From positions 2,046,001 to 2,110,000 of the forward strand of contig JAPNXP010000003.1 in assembly GCA_028753945.1 (NCBI GenBank): a stretch of DNA of 64,000 nt, written 5' to 3'. Source of the DNA: Hexactinellida sp. DTS-2022. Its lineage: Eukaryota; Porifera; Hexactinellida. Below the pieces are notes generated by a model that was not told the origin of the DNA, ran no database searches, and was given only the letters and a program-made list of their open reading frames with translations. Below are positions 1 through 11,490 of this stretch, piece after piece. Position 1 is the stretch's first letter, and each line of letters starts with the position of its first letter. Made by a program: the position numbers and the translations under genes.

Positions 1-365
1 AATGATTTATCACCTCCCTAAAAATCTGAATTCAAAAATTTCCCTATTATATTTTAATTGACATATAAATTTATCAAAATAGCCATGTTGAAACATCTAA
101 TAATGTTAATATGCTACTATAAGCATTAATTTATGAATACAAATTATTGCTCTTCAAATACTTTTGGCCGGTTAGTGTACATATTGAGCATATTTATAAC
201 AAACATTCTTAAACCTTACAAAGTTTATGATAGGCTCCTAAAAGGCAGACCTCTTATCAAGGAACACCTCCATATTAGGAACACTTTTCAGCAGTCCCCA
301 AAGTGTTCCCTAATTAGAGGTTTTACTGTATAAGGATATACCATTACAAATGAAAACTACACCAA
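1..365. repeat. A+T-rich flank with a Tigger/pogo-like MITE end
   Basis: No gene is visible. The stretch at about 270-328 ends in GGTTTTACTG followed by TA. Read on the minus strand this is CAGTAAAACCTCTAATTAGG, the style of terminus seen in pogo/Tigger-type MITEs elsewhere in this window (8915, 33463, 51090). A matching left end was not found, so this is probably a truncated copy. Confidence 0.4.
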
Positions 366-3300
366 GGATGAGTGCGAAGGCCATTTTATTACCCAACCAC
401 AATATAATTTTTTTTGTAAAAGTCACATTCAACTATCAGTTTATAAGAGTTTAATTCAAAAATATGGCTGTCTCACTATTATTTCTTGTGATATGTATCC
501 TTAATTTATTAAGTAGTCTACAATAATATATATTTTCGATTTATTTCATGATAATTCACTTTACTATAATCTTTAATATTCAATTAATTAGCAAATTATG
601 CCCAACAAATGTTCTGCGCCTGGCTGTAAAGGAAACTACAGTTCTACTGATGGTTATGTAACCGTGTTTAAACTACCTGTGGAGCCAGAAGTCAGATCTA
701 AGTGGATAACAGCGCTACACTTAGTAGATATCCATATTAACACTTTTGTTTGTGAAAACATTTCCGCGATGAAGACATCTCACGGACATACTCGGTGCCA
801 TCAGGTCCAAACGCATCCCTTCAAGAATTCCCTCGTAAAGTGCCAGTCCTTCGCAATGATGCCGTTCCATGTTTCTTGCCAGGATGTCCCACATATCTTT
901 CAGCACCCGTAGGATCTAAACATATTAGACGTTTAAAGTTTGAGGAGAAAGAAGAGCATTTATTTACTCAGGTGATAAAGTAAAGTCAACAATCATTCAA
1001 AGCTGATGAGGAGAAGTATTGTATTGCCACTCTTGATGCATTGAAGCAAAAGCTCAATTTGATATCTCTTCAGAACTGGGTTATTTGGTATTCGAGTTAT
1101 AAATCAATTCATTTTTACTCCCACAGTTAGAAAAATCAAGGAATTCAATTGAAGCCAGTCTATCTGTTAATTCTGATTTAATTACCAACGCTTTTTACGA
1201 AGACGAACCGATTTCTCTCTCCCTGAATGCGCTAAATGATATACGCCAAGTTGAAGCTCTTTTAGTGAAATTGTACGTAGCTCATTTATACAGACTGGTT
1301 CTGAGACTGATTCTATATGTCATCATGTTAATTCAAGCTAAAGTACATATCATTGATGCAATTGATGAAGTAGAGGAGTGTACCGCAAAAGATCTAAAAC
1401 TGAATAAAGAAGATAATGTGATATCTACATACCTCCCTCGACTTCACTTCATTTTAGGCCAGGTTGAGAATATCATGGTTCCAAAAAATAGGCGCAGATA
1501 CAACATTATTACACAGGTACGTACTTATATATTTCAACAACAACCTCCTTATATATTTGTGAATTTATACAATTTTGTATTTTTAGGTTTTGTCGCTCAA
1601 GGCTCATATCTACTCCCACTCCTGTTATAACTACTTGCAATTTCTTGACTGTTTATCACTCCCACATTTCCACACGTTACAGAGGCTGTACCATCCTATT
1701 GGGTTAGAGAGCGAATACTTTGTTTTTCTAAAAAATGCAACAAAAGACTTCTCACTCCAGCAAAAGAACGTCATCATTCAAATTGATGAAGTTCATGTCA
1801 AGTCAGAGATTGCGTATATGGGGGGTAATATCATTGCACCGACACTTGACACAGAAGATCCAATTAAGACGGTTTTAGCAATAATGGTTTCTAGTCTCCA
1901 CAAGAAATGGTCAACCATTGTTCGCCTATTCCCTCTGTCCTCTACCAATGCATCAGATTTACATATGTCCATAAAATCTGTTATTTGTGAAATCGAAAAA
2001 TGCGGGCTATTCGTTCAGGTAATTTGTTCTGATAACTACCCTCAAAATGTTAACATTTTTAAGAAGTTTTCCTCTCATCAAAAGACTCTTACTTCCATTG
2101 TTCCTCACCAGTTGACATTACCAGGAACCTTTTCCTGTTATTTGATGCGGTTCACATATTGAAATGTATTCGGAACAATTGGCTAAACACCAAAGATTAT
2201 AACCACACATTGCTTTTCCCTCTATTGATGATATTTCCACTGACTCCATCAAATATCCTCTTAACCAGTACAAAGCTTGTTTTGAAGATGTGAGATTACT
2301 CTACAAGCAAGAACAGCACTCTTTCGCCAAAATTGCACACCATCTGACAGCTAAATCGTGCTGGCCTTCGAGCATGGAACGACAGAACGTAAAACTCGCA
2401 CTCAAGATATTTCATGAATCAACTATTGCTGGCCTGCAAATTCAGAATGATTCGCGAGATAATGCATTCAAAACACAAACAGCCGAATTTATATCTATCA
2501 TTTTAAAAATCTGGAAAATATTTAATATCAGTACACCACAGAAAGGAACACGTTTGAGAGACGAATTTTCAAAACCCCTAGTACGAGACGATCCACGCTT
2601 TTCTTTCCTAGAGCGTATTGTAGTTTGGATTGAAACCTGGGAAGCATCAACAAAAGAAAACAAAGCGTCACTCACCCGCCGACATTCACTAGTCTAAGGC
2701 ACACGTGCATAGCATTGCCACTTTTAGTTCGTCATTTAACTAACAACTGTGGTTTTTCATATGTTTTGACCTCCTTTTTACAGAATGATGCGTTAGAGCA
2801 CCATTTTGGACTGTACAGACAAATGTCTGGAGCCAATTATCATATATCATATTGTCAAATACTAGAGTCTGAGCTGCGACTGAAAGTATCTAGTATGCTT
2901 AAATTGTACCAATTAAGTGCAGAACAAATTTCTGTTCAAGATTTTATTAAGCGATTATCTAATTTTTCAGTAGATGACCCGGACTCTTCAGCTATATCAC
3001 TTCAAACAAAAGAACGCATAATGAACCAACTCCCAAATTTAGAAGCGATAGATTATGACACCCAAACTCTGCAAGCTTTAGCCTTCATGACTGGTTTTGC
3101 TGTGCATTAATTTTACAAACGATCAAATAAATGCCCTATCTGTCTCGATTACCTCACCACCGACAAAGAATTCATGATCGATTTGCCCAAAGATTCAAGG
3201 TTCGCATATTTGGAAATTGTGGACAGAGGATCACTTAAGTGGCCATCAGATACTATCTTGGGAGCAGTTGTTATTTTATGGAAATTGATAATGACATCTC

Positions 3301-3675
3301 GCTAATGAAAGAACTAGTTCAGGGACCTTCAAACAGATATTAGTTTCTCTAGCTATAGACTATATAGAAAACAATTGCAGTGAAACTTGGGGTGATACTT
3401 GTTCTTCATGTAACATGATTTATTGGCATATATTGCAGAAAATGTTTGGTGTAATCGCGAACTGCCTGATCTCCAATAAGGTTAAAGATTATAATTCTCA
3501 AGTTAGTTTTCGTGGAGACAACTCTCGAAAGGCTAAGAAATTTAAGAAAGACTGAACTTAGATCAGTTATAGATTTGTTGTTTTGTAATTTACTGTCATT
3601 AGTTGACTTAATGCAATGAAAGAGTGATGACATTGTATTTTATCCAATGCAGTAGGATGGCCTTTGAGCTCATCC
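366..3675 (+). mobile_element. Decayed P-like (THAP) DNA transposon, copy 1
   Basis: A 19-bp imperfect inverted repeat lies at 366-384 (GGATGAGTGCGAAGGCCAT) and 3657-3675 (minus strand GGATGAGCTCAAAGGCCAT, 3 mismatches). It flanks a broken P-like transposase gene. The 3.3-kb size is close to the better-preserved P-like element at 48649-52100 (3.45 kb). I could not find an 8-bp TSD next to these repeats, so the true ends may lie a few bases outside them. Confidence 0.55.
598..3555 (+). pseudogene. P-element-like THAP transposase, broken
   Basis: In active relatives this is a nuclear DDE-type transposase that binds its element ends through a THAP zinc finger. The start at 598 begins MPNKCSAPGCKGNY, the first cysteines of a C2CH THAP domain. 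The RNase H-like core appears at 1590-2162 (IDEVHVKSEIAYMGGNI, followed by the CSDNYPQNV segment). More transposase follows at 2290-2697 and 2715-3110 (NDALEHHFGLYRQMSGANYH). The last frame continues past an in-frame TAA at 3108 (KCPICLDYLTTDKEF, LKWPSDTILGAVV) and ends at a TGA at 3553 after a lysine-rich tail. There are several frameshifts and stops. An intron is possible, since a GTACGT donor-like site lies near 1516, but decay alone explains the breaks. Confidence 0.8.
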
Positions 3676-3727
3676 ATGGTTATTCAATAGTCTATCCTTA
3701 TACTTGAGTCATCTATGATACGGTATA

Positions 3728-4040
3728 TCAATTTATAGATTCGCACTCCTTACAGGAATAATATTCCGGCAATTTCCGGTTATTCTTGATGCCTACGCAG
3801 CTGGAGTGGAACCAGTCTTCGCACATATGGCAACATATCCAGCGATCAAACTCTCGCGTGGTACGAATAGGGCAATCCCTCAAGTTACATTCGCAGCAGA
3901 CACTGTCACTTTCGTCGCCACTAGACTGTACCTCGGAGCCGAACTTCCCGGAGGAATAGACGGCCTTGTTGAGACGTTTTTCCGGAGGAGGAGACCGGCT
4001 TATCGCGACGCCTTCTGGAGCTCTCAGCCAAGCGGATCTG
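3728..4040 (-). pseudogene. PHD-finger protein fragment, C-terminal end
   Basis: A minus-strand frame entered just after a stop near 4045 reads into a clear PHD zinc finger and ends at a TGA (complement 3728-3730). It contains paired cysteines CCEC and C..CP, then WICCHMCEDWFHSSCVG and a final YYSCKEC, which is the C4HC3 order with the characteristic W and H. An acidic SSGDESDS stretch precedes it. PHD fingers read histone tails. Here it sits in transposon debris directly upstream of, and divergent from, Helitron A. It could be a piece of a transposon protein or a captured host exon; I cannot tell which. Confidence 0.55.
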
Positions 4041-4130
4041 TGTTACAATTTTCCTTCTACGGCGCTTGTGAGTTTCTCTTATTCGACGTACTCTAGCTTG
4101 GTTTCTTCGGCGATCGCGACGATACAAGTA

Positions 4131-4925
4131 ATGAAGTGTTTCATAACTAGGCGTAGCTCGCAAGGAGAAACTAACGAATATTCGTTATCTGAAAAGGAAG
4201 CTGGTCTAAGTCAGGACGTTCAGTGTACCCCGATTTCTTCTCAGGTTGTACCGATGAATCATCTCGAGCAGTCTAGTCAGTGCTCCTCTAGCTGTGCTAC
4301 TCCTAGCAAGGGCACACCTATCTCTACTCCTAAGACTCTTAAGAGGAAAGGGTATTGAGCTACTAAGAATGAAAAGAGAGATGCTATTAAAAAGAGGAGA
4401 TCGGATGATACAGAGTTTCGTGATAATTAAAACGATACTAGACTTGCGAGTGTCAAGAAAGATCGAGAGGATCCTGAAACTAGAGCGAAACATAATAGTG
4501 ATCAGTCGAAGAGAATTACAGATAAGCTCAAGGATCCGACTGAGAGGGCAAAGCATAAAGCATCTGTTGCAGATAAGCTCAAGGATCCGCCTGAGAGGGA
4601 AAAACATAATTCCGTAGTAGCACTGTAGCAGATAAGCTCAAGGATCCGCCTGAGAAGGAAAAACATAATGTCGCTATGCGGATAAGCTCAATGATCCAGC
4701 TGAGAGGGCGAAATATAATGAACGCCAGCTTAAGCTTTTTACCGAGAAACGGATAAACTCTAAAGAGAAAATGAGACATAACCTAGCTAAGTTAGATAGG
4801 TATATAACTATACGAGGCGAACTTAAGTCGATGATTATTCACAAATATCAATCTGAGATAGCTGAAGGGCCCACCTTTGTTTGTCTTGCTGTGGATGTCT
4901 CCATTTCAGGAAAATAGTTGTGATT
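4131..4925 (+). pseudogene. Helitron A Rep/helicase, N-terminal region
   Basis: From ATG 4131 one frame runs through a Ser/Thr/Lys-rich leader, then a TGA (about 4357) and a TAA (about 4428), into about four degenerate repeats of the form DKLKDPxERxKHN (4500-4720). These resemble the charged repeats at the N-terminus of animal Helitron proteins. The final part reads HKYQSEIAEGPTFVC. After a one-base shift it gives a CC-G-CLHFRK cysteine cluster, as in the Helitron N-terminal zinc-binding region. The protein resumes at 8039 after an A+T-rich stretch, a MITE and a hAT element. Helitron B at 18121 has the same kind of charged repeat leader. Confidence 0.65.
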
Positions 4926-5108
4926 CTTAAGAGAGAAAAACTTGATTCAACGAATGTGTGCAAACATGTAATTTTATTATTTACGTTAAATAGTATAATA
5001 ATTATCTTTTCACTATAATAAGTTTAATTTAGAATAATTGATTATTGCAAAATATTTTTCTATAATAGCAAGTTAATTTTAGTCCCTTGACGAGCATTTA
5101 ATGTTAAT

Positions 5109-5223
5109 CAGGGTCGGCGGAAGCAGTTACAAAGTGGTCAGGCCATGGCTTGACCGGCCTAACTAGTGACGTAAGATTGGTCAGGTCATGGCCTTACCGG
5201 GCTGACCTCTTCCCCCGCCCCTG
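5109..5223. mobile_element. Small MITE, TTAAT target duplication
   Basis: 115 bp starting CAGGGTCGGCGGAAGCAG and ending CCCCCGCCCCTG. It is flanked by TTAAT (5104-5108 and 5224-5228) and is rich in the motif GGTCAGGCCATGG. It has the same type of sequence as the intronic MITE at 59894-60048, so the two are probably one family. Confidence 0.7.
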
Positions 5224-5242
5224 TTAATTATGTCCATCTAAT

Positions 5243-7867
5243 CAGAGCTGAAAATGGGTCACGAGCAGTGAGACATGACCCATGTGACCCATCGAAGGAC
5301 TGACCCTTGACCCATGGGTCAATAAACCATTAATGTTATTATCTGACAAATTATATATCCAATATTTTAACTTTGAAGTAAATATAATGTAAATATAATT
5401 TAGTCTCACACAATCATGATATCAAGTTGTTTTAATAACCTTCTAGCAGTACAGAGACGGCTTCGACGGTCTCTGGTAACATTGAATTACATTGAGACGT
5501 TATTATATGTCGAGCATTAAAGGCACTAAAATGCTCTCGCTCTCTGATGCCTGAATGACCAATATTTGCATGGCAATTTTCATCAATAATGGATATTGAA
5601 GTTTATGATGATTTCACCAGGCAAGTAGGTGGAAATTTTCTCGTTTTGGAACCACTTCTTGAATATACAGCTGTATTTCTTTTTTACTAGCGAATCAATT
5701 TTTGTAATTTGATTTGTTGTTGAGAGTGTCGTTGAGTTGTCGATATGAAAACAAGTGAATGGATCATATTTGGCCTCTTTTTAGGTTGCATATCAAGGTT
5801 GGAGTGATCAAAATCATTGTTTGTCTGGTGACGTCCACATCTTCAGTTGAGATATAAAGACTTTAATTAGTTTGATTCGTCTCTATTGCCAGAGTAATAA
5901 AAGATTATTTGACCTGTACAAGGAAACCCTCCCTGTCAGCTGTTGATCTTACGAAAGTAAACAACTTCAGCGTTGGGTCGAGAAACATAGCACTAAGATG
6001 AAGCATCACAATACTGTTCCATAACTTCTCTGTTAGTGTTGGAAGAAATTGTTCCTTGAGAACTTTCTGTATTTCACAATATTCTTCCTTTATTTGCCAA
6101 AGCTCATACAGTGTGTAGTATACCACATTTTGAAGGGTCGGTTCATTTGCATGTTCTAGCATGTAAAATAAATTTGTGAAAACAGATATAAACTCGACCA
6201 CTTTCCGCAACAAATCGATATCGATATAATACACTAAGTTCTCTCGTTTTCGCTTACGAAGTTCCGTTACTAAAGCCTCCCTGGACACCAGAATAGAGGA
6301 AAACATTGAATGTAAACTCCTCCATGGGCGTGTTTAACCTCCGTGTTTTAGTGTTGTTGGCAGTTCTGATTGGATCCCAGAAGCTTGATTAACAAATTTA
6401 CTAATGCATGAGCAGACTTATCAAGGAGCATCAACTCAATATTTAGTCCATAGCCTGTTTCCATGCAATGCCAATTGCGGTATTTATACGATGACATGCA
6501 CAATCAATAGGAGTTTTAGCAAGAGTAGCACATAATATATCTGATCCTTTATCAGTAGTACACGGTGTGTCTACAATAGATATATTAGCTCCGCCAGATT
6601 TTCATCAATCACCTTTTCTATATTGACTGCTGAGTGCCTTTCAGGAAAATATGAACATCGATACATTGAATGATTCTGTGTAAACGAACTGTCTATCCAG
6701 AATCCGTGAAATCAAGATAAGAATTATGATTTATGTTATCAGTTGCCAAATCTGTAGTAAACGAGACCATTTTGTTTAAATATATAGTAAGAATTAAATA
6801 GTACTTAATCGAACAGAGGAAATTCATTGTAAGATAATTGAGTAATACGTAATATGTACATAGAAGTGTATTAAATAGTAGGGAAATTCTGTATTCAGTA
6901 GTTGTGATTTCGTGTTTGATTTCGATATAATTATATCTAGGACGTACTCTAATTATACTATAAATAACATTCCATAATTGATTTCTTTATTTTCTCCTGA
7001 CACTCTGTCATCTTCTCAAGTTTACACTTTTAATTGTTTTCTATCAAAAAGCACTTCATCTACATTTAGATCTCCTTATATGCTCCCAATTGCAATTTGG
7101 ATCATTTTCTGAGCAAATAATCTCAACCCAGGATTGTCAACAAACATAAATGACGTACCACCCTGAACAACCTTTCGGACTTCAGCGTCCTTTACTTGCT
7201 TGCCATGCTCAGTGGCGAAATGCTTACCAGGGATTTTCTTGAAATAACATACTACAGAAGTTTGAGTTTCTCCTTTTGGATGAGCAGGTTTTACAATGGT
7301 CCAGGAGATTTTTAGTTCCATATAATTTAGATGAGCCATCATCTTGTTTTGCTTTGAGTTTAAGACAAACTAAGCAATCTTTACAGGCAGACCAACCGAA
7401 TACTAATTCTTGAGTGGCTTTGACCTTAATCAACTGGAACATCTTGCCTTGTAATTTGGGTAGTAATTTCTGCATAAGAACATATCGCCATGGCGAAGAG
7501 CAGTCCTTAGATCTTCACTTTTGTTGGATAACATTTACAACAGTAATTAAATTCCAGAGGAATGGCCTAATGGTATACTAGTATATGTATAATGAAAACT
7601 CTATATATTTTATTTCGTATTTTATTTCTAGTTTAATAAGAATAGGACACGAAAAATTTATTGTTGTTGCAACTACACTGCACCTGAAGACATATATGAC
7701 TCACTTGACAGTCTTCAAAGTATTCATTGAAGTGACCACTTATTACAATTCTAATGATCTCTCTTACGTCTAGATAATTAATGAATCAAAGTATTGATGG
7801 GTCATGACCCATGGCGTGTCACCCATGACCCATTTACTCATGGGTCTCTGACCCATTTGCAGCTCTG
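5243..7867 (-). mobile_element. hAT DNA transposon with GACCCAT subterminal repeats
   Basis: 2625 bp. The left end is CAGAGCTGAAAATGGGTC (5243). The right end, read on the minus strand, is CAGAGCTGCAAATGGGTC. The flanking 8 bases are catctaat (5235-5242) and catttatt (7868-7875), 6 of 8 identical, as expected for an old 8-bp hAT duplication. Both subterminal regions are packed with GACCCAT/ATGGGTC motifs, likely transposase binding sites. The same motif fills the MITE at 28082-28549, a plausible non-autonomous relative. The element interrupts Helitron A. Confidence 0.8.
5905..7475 (-). pseudogene. hAT transposase with BED zinc finger, broken
   Basis: Read on the minus strand from 7475, a BED-type finger comes first (CLVCLKLK...GTKNLLDHCKTC, C-x2-C...H-x3-C). 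Then comes the segment before the catalytic core (FVDNPGLRLFAQKMIQ, about 7080-7150). Next is the core around 6500-6720, where fragments such as FWIDSSFTQNHSMYRCSYF and TTDKGSDI are readable in different frames. Last is the C-terminal part at 6306-5905 with the typical SAMFLDPTLKLFTF. Frames change repeatedly and there is no intact ORF. The family normally cuts and pastes DNA with an RNase H-fold DDE core and makes 8-bp target duplications, which matches the element ends. Confidence 0.8.
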
Positions 7868-8029
7868 CATTTATTAGCATGTTGCATATTAGCAAGCAAA
7901 TTTCGTACAAACTTCTGCTTGCTTTCCATGAACGCTAGTGTAGTAAATAGGTACACGTATATAATGTACGGCTGATCCTGTGAGATTTAACTATAATTTC
8001 CTTTAGGTTTTTCTCTATGAGACACTTAA

Positions 8030-8390
8030 CATAGGTATGTGTGTAAGAACTGTCTGATTAAAATTAAAGCTAGTAGAGTACCTAAAATAGCGTTGTGCCG
8101 TGGCTTAACTTTTCCCCTGATCCCTCCTAAGCTATCTGGTATGACTGTAATTGAACAGAGACTGGTATCTCCCAGACACAAGTTCATGAACATCAGATCT
8201 TTGGCCAGGGAGAGACAATACGGACTGCATGACATGGTTGTTAATGTTCCCATATACATTGATGAGACTGTTAATCAGTTACCTAGGACATTCCTACAGT
8301 CCCAAACCATTCAGTTACAGTTGTTTCGTAAGTTATCGTTCGCAAAACCTTATTTATACGAAACGATGGGACCGAATGTAGTGTTAGATA
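8030..8390 (+). pseudogene. Helitron A, conserved region after the cysteine cluster
   Basis: The frame from 8039 reads CKNCLIKIKASRVPKIAL, then a segment with PPKLSGMTVIEQRLVSPR, RHKFMNIRSL and VVNVPIYIDETVNQLPR. This is the conserved region of Helitron and Helitron-like proteins between the N-terminal zinc cluster and the Rep domain. It is open to about 8390, where an inverted-repeat element begins. It continues, frameshifted, at 10328. It is separated from the 4131-4925 piece by later insertions. Confidence 0.75.
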
Positions 8391-10327
8391 TGTTGTATGA
8401 GATTTCTACTATCATGAGATTCTTACTACTTTGAATACAAGGACCATGGATGACAAATTGCTATGAGATTCTTACTACCATGATATTTTTACTACCACTG
8501 TTATTCTTTCTCACCTGTTTTCTCAAGATCTATTCTCAATATAATTTCGTGTTAACCACATGAATAACCAATTTATAAAGGAATAGCAAGAACTTGATTG
8601 TGATATTGTAATGGAATAAACTCCAATTGCTAATAGAACTACCCCTACCGAAATTATATAAAAGGATTACGTAAGAGTTTTGATTGAAAATACATTACTA
8701 AAACTTTTCTCCACGTGTTCATAGTATCTAAATGATAATTAGCACGAACAAGTCCACGTCTAGCATCAATGACGCATCCACTAATTATACATCTATTGCC
8801 ATAATCTGATTATAATCCATTTGAGAATTCAGAAGATATTCTGCTGATGAGTGTCCACTAACTTTTCTTCCAAGAAAGCAAATAAATCCAGCTCCTTCTA
8901 TTTTTTATATTGTACAGTAGATGCCGGATATAAGAACATTCTACTGGAAAACGGTTGCCATATACCCGTATATAAATTATGTCGGTTATAAGAACATTAG
9001 CACTTGGGTGGGGTTGGTTAACCGTTCTTAAGCTACGGTTTCGATTCGATTTATCGATATGGTTAACCGGTTAACCGCCCATGCTACTCAACAGCTCAAT
9101 ACAACTGATCATTTAGAATATTTAGATTAAACTACTAAATAAGACTCAGCTTTAAAAAGTATTACCCAAAAATAGTACATTATTAATACATTTCACAATT
9201 TGGATAAGTTAAAAATAAATTGTTCTTACAACCCGCATCTACTGGTGTGTATTTTCCGAATACAGCAGATATTGCTAGAAAGTTCCCATCTGGTTTAATA
9301 GACTCAGGGCGAGTGGAATAAACATTGTCGATTACTGCTGTATTTATAATCGAGAAGGTTGCATTTTGATATTTGTCACTATAATTACTGGAAAGTTAAA
9401 ATGGAAGTTGGAAAAGTAGTAGACAGCAAGTATTTTCTTCATTTGCTACAGTGTTTGTATCATATTTCGAATATAATATCGGAAGGGCAAGATAAAGTCA
9501 AATTAACTTCGGTTCCATTATTGGGTAGAACGAACTATAACCAGTGACACGTTTTTATTTACTGTTTACTGATAATACTGGAGGTTGTAACATTTTAGGT
9601 AACTCTTTACCAGCCTCAGCTATAATCTTTTTTCCTAGTACTTAGATAGATATCGATATTATTTGTCTAAATTTCTAATTCCCGAATAAATTGGACAATA
9701 AACAATCTTAATTAATTAATAATTTGTTGTGGTCATGCCATTGAGGTCTGTAGGAGGTAGTTGCACAATTGTAAACTTGAGGACATTATGATAATCTTTT
9801 AATTCCGATAAAGTGAGTATATATATGATTGCATAATGTCAAAATATTGTGTCCTAGGTCATGTATAATTGGTAAATTCATGTGAAAATAGTTGGTTACC
9901 CCAGTATAGCTAATGAAAATATTATTCTATTAAATTGTTCTAATTTCTTAGCCGATCTATGTACATATTTGCAAAAACAAACACATACAAAATGCATATA
10001 ACAAACGATTTTAAAATATAAATTGATACTGTACAATAACAACAAATATTGTAGTAATAATCATACGTATTAGCAAATTGAGAAATTGTAATGGAATATA
10101 TTCCATTACAATATCACAATCAAATTCTTGTTAATCCTTTATAAATTGGTTATCCATGTGGTTAACACGTAATAATATTTGATAATGGATCTTGAGAAAA
10201 CAGGTGAGAAAGAATAACAGTGGTAGTAACAATCTCATGGTAGTAATAATCTCATAGCAATTTGTCATCCATGGTCCTTGTATACAAAGTAGTAAGAATC
10301 TCATGGTAGTAAGAATCTCATACAACA
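8391..10327. mobile_element. Non-autonomous element with ~200-bp terminal inverted repeats, TGTTG ends
   Basis: The left arm 8391 to about 8600 (TGTTGTATGAGATT...) is the inverse of about 10110-10327 (...CATACAACA). The arms carry repeated GAGATTCTTACTAC motifs. The interior has no credible protein; it is A+T-rich and contains a pogo-like MITE (8915-9244). The end sequence TGTTGTATGA matches the ends of the Mutator-like element at 52640-56172. The 4-base flanks here (gata and gaac) do not match, so the TSD is lost or mutated. The element interrupts Helitron A. Confidence 0.65.
8915..9244. mobile_element. pogo/Tigger-like MITE
   Basis: 330 bp with inverted ends CAGTAGATGCCGGATATAAG (8915) and, on the minus strand, CAGTAGATGCGGGTTGTAAG (9244 leftward). 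Internal GTTATAAGAACA motifs are typical of this MITE type. TA is present on the left; the right duplicate has decayed to GT. It is nested inside the 8391-10327 element. Confidence 0.65.
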
Positions 10328-10618
10328 GAACGTAGAAGCACTCGCTATCTCTCTACCACTGAGCTCTTCAAGCTAGAGAAGGTAGTAGTTTCAGAGGATT
10401 GGGTTAACTCTGTATCACGAACTGGTACTGGTAGTGTTAAATATATTGTTAACCCCAATGACGAGCATTGTGATGTAGTTATAGATGAAGAGGAACAGAA
10501 TTCTGAGCCTGTTCCTGGTATTGAGGAACTCTTCTATAACCTTGAGGAGTTGTTAAAGGAGATTGGTGATTGGGATGAGACCAAGTATGATCTCATTAAC
10601 CCTGGTTCTTTTGAGTGA
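10328..10618 (+). pseudogene. Helitron A, downstream fragment
   Basis: One frame reads RYLSTTELFKLEKVVVSEDW, then an acidic stretch (NPNDEHCDVVIDEEEQNSE) and a tail with YNLEELLKEIGDWDETKYDL. It follows the 8030-8390 Helitron piece directly once the inserted element is removed, and the ALxYL...ELFK pattern is the expected next block of the family. The reading is shifted by one base near the join. The copy stops at about 10618, where foldback repeat sequence begins, so the Rep and helicase parts are absent. Confidence 0.6.
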
Positions 10619-11490
10619 ACTTGATAAATTTTACATATTTGGACAGAAATTTAAATTCTACACCTTTTGGCAAAATACAATTGTTCAATTTAACCGGGGT
10701 TTGTGCCATAATTGGGGTGCCAATTTCCTATGTTTCCTCACAGTTCAGAATAAGTCAAACTTTCAAATCTAATTCTATTGTTTCAACATGTAATAATTAT
10801 ATTGATTCAACTTGTTCAATCTTACTCTATTGTTGCAACATGCGATAATTAAATTGATTCTACTTGTGATTCGAACTGGATCTTGCCGAAACAATGCCGA
10901 AACAATTAACCAATTATCTATATAAATAATTGTTAATTATGAATATTTCTTAATGTCATTAATCTCGAAACTGGTTTAAGGTAGAAACTAACCTATAAAT
11001 TATCAATCGTTTGTTTTGCTCGTGAACACTTGACAAATATGTCCAAGCACCATCAAGCATTGATGATATGGCGAAAAATATCCAAGTTGCAGCTGTGCCG
11101 ACAGCATGTTCCTTTGGAGGCACAATCAAACGACCAACCACCAAAATATGGTGCCTCCAAGGAACATGCTGTCGGCACAGCGGCAATTTGAATTTTTTGG
11201 CCATGTCATCATCACTATGAAGGTGTTAAAACATTTCAGAAAGGTGTTTTGGAAGGCAACGACCCTTAGTGAGTTGGAAGTTTCGATTTAGCTCACTTCA
11301 TTTCAAAGATATTCAAGTTTCAGTAGAATATAATAAGTGATTAGTCAGCATTTTTTATGTGCGTGTTGGGTGTTCACCTAACTCCAACCAACCCATTCGA
11401 AATATATAATTCACAAAATTATAGCAACACATTTTTTAACGATGTCATCATCACCTCAAGGTGTCAGACCCATTTGTAGAGGTGTTACGC
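10619..11490. repeat. Foldback repeat family, left arm of an interrupted copy
   Basis: Non-coding. The family hairpin lies at about 11091-11181: GTGCCGACAGCATGTTCC, a spacer, then the inverse. It is followed by the family arm in reverse orientation (CATGTCATCATCACTATGAAGG ... CACCTCAAGGTGTCA). The arm breaks at 11490 inside the family sequence and resumes at 32822. The interval between them is the insertion at 11499-32813. Confidence 0.75.
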
